From Melampsora larici-populina 98AG31 (lineage: Eukaryota; Basidiomycota; Pucciniomycetes; Pucciniales; Melampsoraceae): 64,000 nucleotides of DNA. A model generated the notes under the pieces. That model had not been told where the DNA came from and ran no database searches. It saw nothing but the letters and a program-made list of their open reading frames with translations. Shown in pieces: positions 59,792 through 64,000 of this stretch. The DNA is taken from the NCBI RefSeq assembly GCF_000204055.1, contig NW_006768793.1:339983-403982 (forward strand). The letters are read 5' to 3'. The position numbers and the translations under genes were made by a program. Within the stretch, counting starts at the first letter, position 1. Every line of letters starts with the position of its first letter.

Positions 59792-61305
59792 ACTAGAGGA
59801 AGGAGAGGTGAAGTTTCGACAGAAATAAATTATGGAGACGGTGAAGGAAACAGCGGAGAGACTGAAGGAGGAAACGGTGGTAATATTGAGAATAGAGATG
59901 GCGGAAATAATGAAGAAGTTGAAGGTAGAAATGTAGGAGAAGGAAATACAAACGAAAACAATGAAAAAGACATAGGAGGACTTCATCCTACAGATAGGAT
60001 TCAAAATCAAGGATCTCAGCAAGTAGAAACATTTGAAAGATTGATAAATGATCCGATTAATGATGGAGAAATTGGTAGAGGAAGAATGACTGGCTTAGGT
60101 TAGTACTCACTTATTCGACAGATTCTGAATTTGTGAAGAGTATTTCGATTTCCTCCTCCCAAACCACAATTTCCCCTCCAGTCACCCACCATCACTACAC
60201 ATTATCTCTCATATTCATCATTTCATCTTAACCACGTCCACTCATAACTCTTCAATGTCCCCTCGACTCTCCAACTTTCCACTTCCTAATTTTTGGAAAC
60301 TGGAAACAAAAGGGAAATCAGCAGATTAACCCAAGGGAAATCATATGATTAACCCAGACGTTGAATGAAAGGAAATCGAAAGATTAACCTAATTATAACG
60401 GAAATCATTAGATTAACCGAATAAAAATTAACATGTCGGAAAGGAAATCGTGATATGATTAACCTGAGACAATTGTCTAGTAAGGAAACCAAAATGGTTA
60501 ACCTAGGAGTGAAGGGAAATCAAAGTGATTAACCCTACCAAAATTATCTTATCACATCTATATTCTGTAAATCCAAAAAAAAAAGAAAGAAAGAAAGAAA
60601 AGAGAGTGAAAAGCTTACGTGTTTGGAATGGTCTTTTACGTGCTTGAAATGATCTGTTAGGTCGAACAGTCGAAGATATGAACGAACCAGTGATAATCGA
60701 ACTGACCCACAAGAAATGGCTTCATAATTTAAGATCATTGGCGAATCAAGGAGAAATAGCTAGATATGACTTAATGCAGAGAGAGTATGGGAAATGGTGT
60801 GATAAGAATCAAACCCAAGTTCGTGAGATCGACCTATTTGATTTAGATGTTGACACTATCAATACGAAAACTACAGAAGTTACGGAAAAATCAAAAGAAG
60901 TAACAAAAGTAAAGAAAGACGTCAATACGAATATGGAATTAGGAGAAAAATTAAGAAATCATACAATAGGCCTTTCACCTTACTGGCATGAGATTATGAT
61001 AAATAAAAATATTCATATGCCAGTGTCAATTTTTGATCCGAAATGGCTACTACAAGATTCCAATTATGTGAGAAGAAAGGCAAAGACGACTACTTGTCAG
61101 GCAGATACATCAGCTTATACCGGATCACCCGTCTTAAATGAATATTGCCTATCGTTTGCTGAGTGGCTAGTTAGATTTAATTTAATGATCAAATATCAAG
61201 AGACAAAATATGATGTACTAGAAAGTCAAAAGAACTCACCGATAGCACCTAGACTGATTGCTCATCGTGATAACTGCCTGCAAATCCAAATTGATTGTTA
61301 CGGGA
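59792..61305 (+). pseudogene. Unrecognised coding remnant interrupted by a LINE
   Basis: A Gly/Asn/Glu-rich open stretch (59792-60102, NIENRDGGNNEEVEGRNVGE) ends at a donor-like ggttag. After about 550 bp of repeat-rich sequence a second ORF runs from an ATG at 60678. It contains ELTHKKWLHNLRSLANQGEI, a Lys/Thr/Val-rich heptad-like segment, then SPYWHEIMINKNIHMP and EYCLSFAEWLVRFNLMIKYQ. It looks like one real gene or transposon gag-like protein whose 3' part was displaced by the LINE near 61306. I recognise no family. Joining of the two parts is inference. Confidence 0.4.
60311..60535 (+). repeat. Degenerate minisatellite GGAAATC(n)GATTAACC, seven copies
   Basis: The paired motif ggaaatca...gattaacc occurs near 60311, 60333, 60371, 60400, 60441, 60485 (ggaaacc/ggttaacc) and 60514, at 20-45 bp spacing. 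The two half-motifs are conserved while the spacers vary. Confidence 0.8.
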
Positions 61306-61456
61306 AGTGGCCGACAGCTATGCGGTACCGGAACTGCTAGGACTTTGTACAGCTTTTTTCTGCGATCACGTGACCCGAAATTTCAGCTTCGCCAACCCAT
61401 TCTCCTAACTTTTTCGACCCTCTCGCCAGCCTTCAAGAGCCGATAACTCGTGTCAG

Positions 61457-63199
61457 ATGCCACCCAACACGTTCGACTCGGGCCAGATGGAAGAAGAAGG
61501 CTCCCTTGACCGGTTGACCGAAAGGTTGGCCAATCAAAACGCGTCTATCCAACTTATGGACGCGCCTTCATCCCTCCAAGGCGATTTGGACAATTCGATC
61601 GGTGCCCCTCCACGAATCGATATCATCTCAGATATGCCGGAGGCTACCCCCAAACGCAACACGGTCCCTCACCTCGCTGAGTTCTCGAGGAAGAAGGCGC
61701 GTGGTGCTACCATCGATCCAGGAAACCAGGATCAACCCCAAACCATCCCCGACACCCCTTGATCCGAGAGGATGTCTCGTATGATCCCAGGCAGTGAGGA
61801 TGATCGTTCCCTCACTGCTCTGCTGACCACAATTGTATCCGTTGCGAATGCGGCAATACAACTCCCGGCCAAAGGCCGTCTACCGTCCAAAATCCAGGTC
61901 GATGTCGACTCGTGTGCGGACATTCTCGTCCTCATTAATGCTGCTTACGATCGTCATCAGATCGATAATACCAAGAGAGTTCTCTTCAGTAAACCGGCGT
62001 CTGGCTCTTCATGCTCCACCAGGGCGGCCACGTCGTTAATGACCCCACCAACAGGCCCTAATGTGGCTCCAAATTTCCAGATTGACTCGTTAACCGAGAA
62101 ATTTGAAGAACTTAATGAAAAAGTTTCGCTGCTGGTTTCGGCATTGCCGGCTCTCTTGAGTCAGGGCGCTATGCAACAAGCACCCAGCTCCACCGCTAAC
62201 TCCTACGCAGCTAAAGCTGCGAAGACACCCCCATCAGGAACTACGGCAAAGGCCACAGGCCCGAGTTCAAAACAGAGGCAGACCCCCAAGCCTCCGACCC
62301 AGAAAAGGCTGACCAATACGATCACCTTAACCCAAACCGAAAACACGGGAACTGCTCTAAGCACGTTGTCCGTCACCCAGCTGATTCAAGGCTTTAACAA
62401 TGCCTTCCGACTTCATAACCTAAAAGTCAGTGAATCAGCTGAGACCACCATAACTGTGAAGACAGTACAACGTCACCCATCCAATGACCTTGTACTGCAC
62501 CTGGAAAGTGCCTCCCATGCTGAGAAAATCAGACTAGCGGAGAAGATTTGGCTTCCCGCAATCACAACGGCGCTTCAAATCAAGCCGGAACACTTCACTG
62601 TGCTGGTTCACGGCATTCCAACTTCATTCGACCCAGATATCACTAGTCATGTAGAAGAACTAGTTGCCTCTAACCCCAAAATCTTGCAAGAAGCGACTTT
62701 CATCAGGTGGCTTAACCCCAAGCTGAAAAACGATCTGTCTAAGCGCTATTCCACGCTGTTGATAGGCTTTAACACCAAACCACACGCTGACAAATGTGTC
62801 AGAGACAAGGTGTGGTTTGGGAGAGGTCTACATCGCACCAAAGCAGGTAGGGAGCCTCCTAAACGATGCTACAACTGCAGGAAGGCGGGACACACGGCTC
62901 CATCTTGTCCTTCCAAAGCCATGTGTCCCTTCTGTGGTGAGGAGCACCACGCACACACGTGCCCTAAGAAAGGCTCCATCCCAATGAAATGCACAGCTTG
63001 TGTGAGATCATTGACTAAGATGGACCCGACAAAATCAGTCAAAGCCCTTTTTGATTTCAACAATCAGGACCTACTCCACTCACCTTTTCACCCGCTGTGC
63101 GTGACAAGGATTGCTGAGGGATTACCCCCTCACAATCCGAGCGCCTCACCAAAGATTGTGGTCATCCAAGAAGCCGAAATTTCTGACATCCAATGTTAG
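61457..63199 (+). CDS. LINE ORF1, nucleic-acid-binding protein with CCHC knuckles; one in-frame stop
   Basis: An ATG at 61457 opens a 101-codon stretch ending at TGA 61760-61762. The same frame restarts at ATG 61772 and runs 475 codons to TAG 63197-63199. So either ORF1 begins at 61772 with an upstream ORF in frame, or a stop has arisen in this copy. The C-terminal third has two zinc knuckles: CYNCRKAGHTAPSCP and CPFCGEEHHAHTCP, followed by CTACV. The middle part (about 62350-62790) shows a gag-like region (VTQLIQGFNNAFRLHNLKVS). ORF1 proteins bind element RNA as a chaperone. Confidence 0.82.
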
Positions 63200-64000
63200 A
63201 AAATCTACGGCAGAAACTCACCTTACCTGACACTGAGGCAATTCTCCAACTGAATTGTCGCCATTCACCAGACACATCAAATTCTCTTTTTAATTCCGAC
63301 CTCACTAATTTATTTTCAATTTTATCACTCCAAGAACCGACGGTAAACAATATCGACTACCTCCCTCAAGAACACACAAATTGGATCCTCATAAGCCCCA
63401 CACCGAGTGTGAGAAACTCTAGCGCAAGGCCTAGAGCGTGTTTGTATATTAGAAAGGACCTGAACGCACAAATTAACCCCCTTCCCTTGACCTCCAGAGA
63501 CATTGCAGCTTGTACAATAACTGTTGCATCCGGTTTTACGCTGCTTGCTTTAAGTGTGTACAATGACGCATCAGTCTTCTCTGGTTTCACAGCTTACGAA
63601 TCCCTCATGAAGAGTCTTCCCCTCGACATACAACTACTCCCAACAATAGTCAACACCGACAGTAACCTACATTCAGCAATATGGAATCCACCCCACATCA
63701 AGACTCAAGAACGGGATGCGGAAAGGCTGATGGACCTAATGTTGGATTGGGACATGCACCTCCGATCCCCTTGCGGTATTGCGACCTTTGGGGTAGGCTC
63801 AAGAACTACACTTGGTACGTCAATCGACCAGGTGTGGGTAAACGATTTGCTAGACGACGCCATACAACAATGTACCATTGATGAAGAGGGCCTCACCAGC
63901 CACCTCTTGGACCACCAAGCCATTATCACCACAATCCTTACCTGTGTGAACCCTACTCGGACCGACTCCACCACAACACAAACCAAAAAGAATTGGAAAA
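63193..64000 (+). CDS. LINE ORF2, endonuclease domain (partial)
   Basis: It starts at ATG 63193, overlapping the ORF1 stop as ATGTTAG, and is open to the window end (269 codons). It shows the exonuclease-endonuclease-phosphatase fold of LINEs: LQLNCRHS, the catalytic-glutamate motif LQEP (about 63330), TDSNLHSAIW (about 63658-63687) at the usual GDFN-H site, SIDQVWV (about 63820-63840) and DHQAI (about 63910). The GDFN Gly is replaced by Thr and Phe by Ser, while Asp and Asn are kept. It nicks target DNA to prime reverse transcription. The RT domain is outside. Confidence 0.85.
   Translation, partial: MLENLRQKLTLPDTEAILQLNCRHSPDTSNSLFNSDLTNLFSILSLQEPTVNNIDYLPQEHTNWILISPTPSVRNSSARPRACLYIRKDLNAQINPLPLTSRDIAACTITVASGFTLLALSVYNDASVFSGFTAYESLMKSLPLDIQLLPTIVNTDSNLHSAIWNPPHIKTQERDAERLMDLMLDWDMHLRSPCGIATFGVGSRTTLGTSIDQVWVNDLLDDAIQQCTIDEEGLTSHLLDHQAIITTILTCVNPTRTDSTTTQTKKNWK

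Larger units (their letters stand above)
61306..64000 (+). mobile_element. LINE (non-LTR) retrotransposon, 5' part, truncated by the window edge
   Basis: A leader is followed by ORF1 (61457-63199) with CCHC knuckles, then ORF2 from 63193 with an apurinic-endonuclease-like domain. Reverse transcriptase must lie beyond 64000. The 5' limit is approximate, placed where the composition of the interrupted ORF changes. The layout fits the Tad1-like LINEs of fungi, but the clade is inferred. Confidence 0.85.

Overview
The window looks like a repeat-dense, AT-rich piece of a filamentous basidiomycete genome, most likely a rust fungus (Pucciniales). The reasons are multi-exon genes with short GT-AG introns (about 47-105 nt), very abundant class I and class II transposons with nested insertions, and single host genes separated by many kilobases of repeats. 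The genus cannot be fixed from sequence alone.

Layout. 1-5045: a minus-strand Ty3/Gypsy element (gag, -1 frameshift site, pol with protease, RT, RNase H and integrase, running off the left edge), with a short LTR and a predicted Tf1-like self-primer. 5038-17340: a second, plus-strand chromovirus-type Gypsy element with a 100-N gap and decayed catalytic residues. Its 3' LTR is split by an intact 6.2-kb Mutator-like DNA transposon (10339-16549). That transposon has matching ends, an 8-bp target duplication and one seven-exon gene joining a MULE transposase to a C-terminal OTU-like cysteine protease. 17341-29540: repeat terrain with a diverged inverted LTR, a CACTG-ended element (19637-20641), a 4.4-kb near-complete palindrome with 8-bp target duplications (21310-25685), an unrecognised minus-strand gene (26252-26995) and a Tourist-like element (28373-29535).

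30044-31089 is PAPS reductase (sulfate assimilation). 31840-36381 holds a series of small inverted-repeat elements with readable target duplications. 36915-37465 is a truncated pseudogene of very-long-chain enoyl-CoA reductase. 37500-42630 is mostly non-coding, with one inverted-repeat element. 42637-45128 (minus) encodes a probable seven-helix membrane protein in many short exons. 45482-47393 is another inverted-repeat element with a pogo-like MITE nested inside.

48808-49281 (minus) is a three-exon gene for a 101-residue secreted protein with a Kex2-like site and a CxxC/His C-terminus, a candidate effector. 51361-52729 is a mitochondrial BAX-inhibitor-1 family (GHITM-like) protein in five exons. 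54409-56416 is a long low-complexity protein ending in a peptidase-inhibitor I9 domain. 58474-58619 is an (AAAAAC)n tract. 59792-61305 is an unrecognised, interrupted coding remnant. The right edge (about 61306-64000) is the 5' half of a LINE with a CCHC ORF1 and the endonuclease part of ORF2, overlapping as ATGTTAG.

The host genes show no clustering by function. They are islands among transposons. The most notable items are the MULE-OTU transposon, the giant palindrome, the self-priming/frameshifting Gypsy element, the small secreted protein and the I9 fusion.
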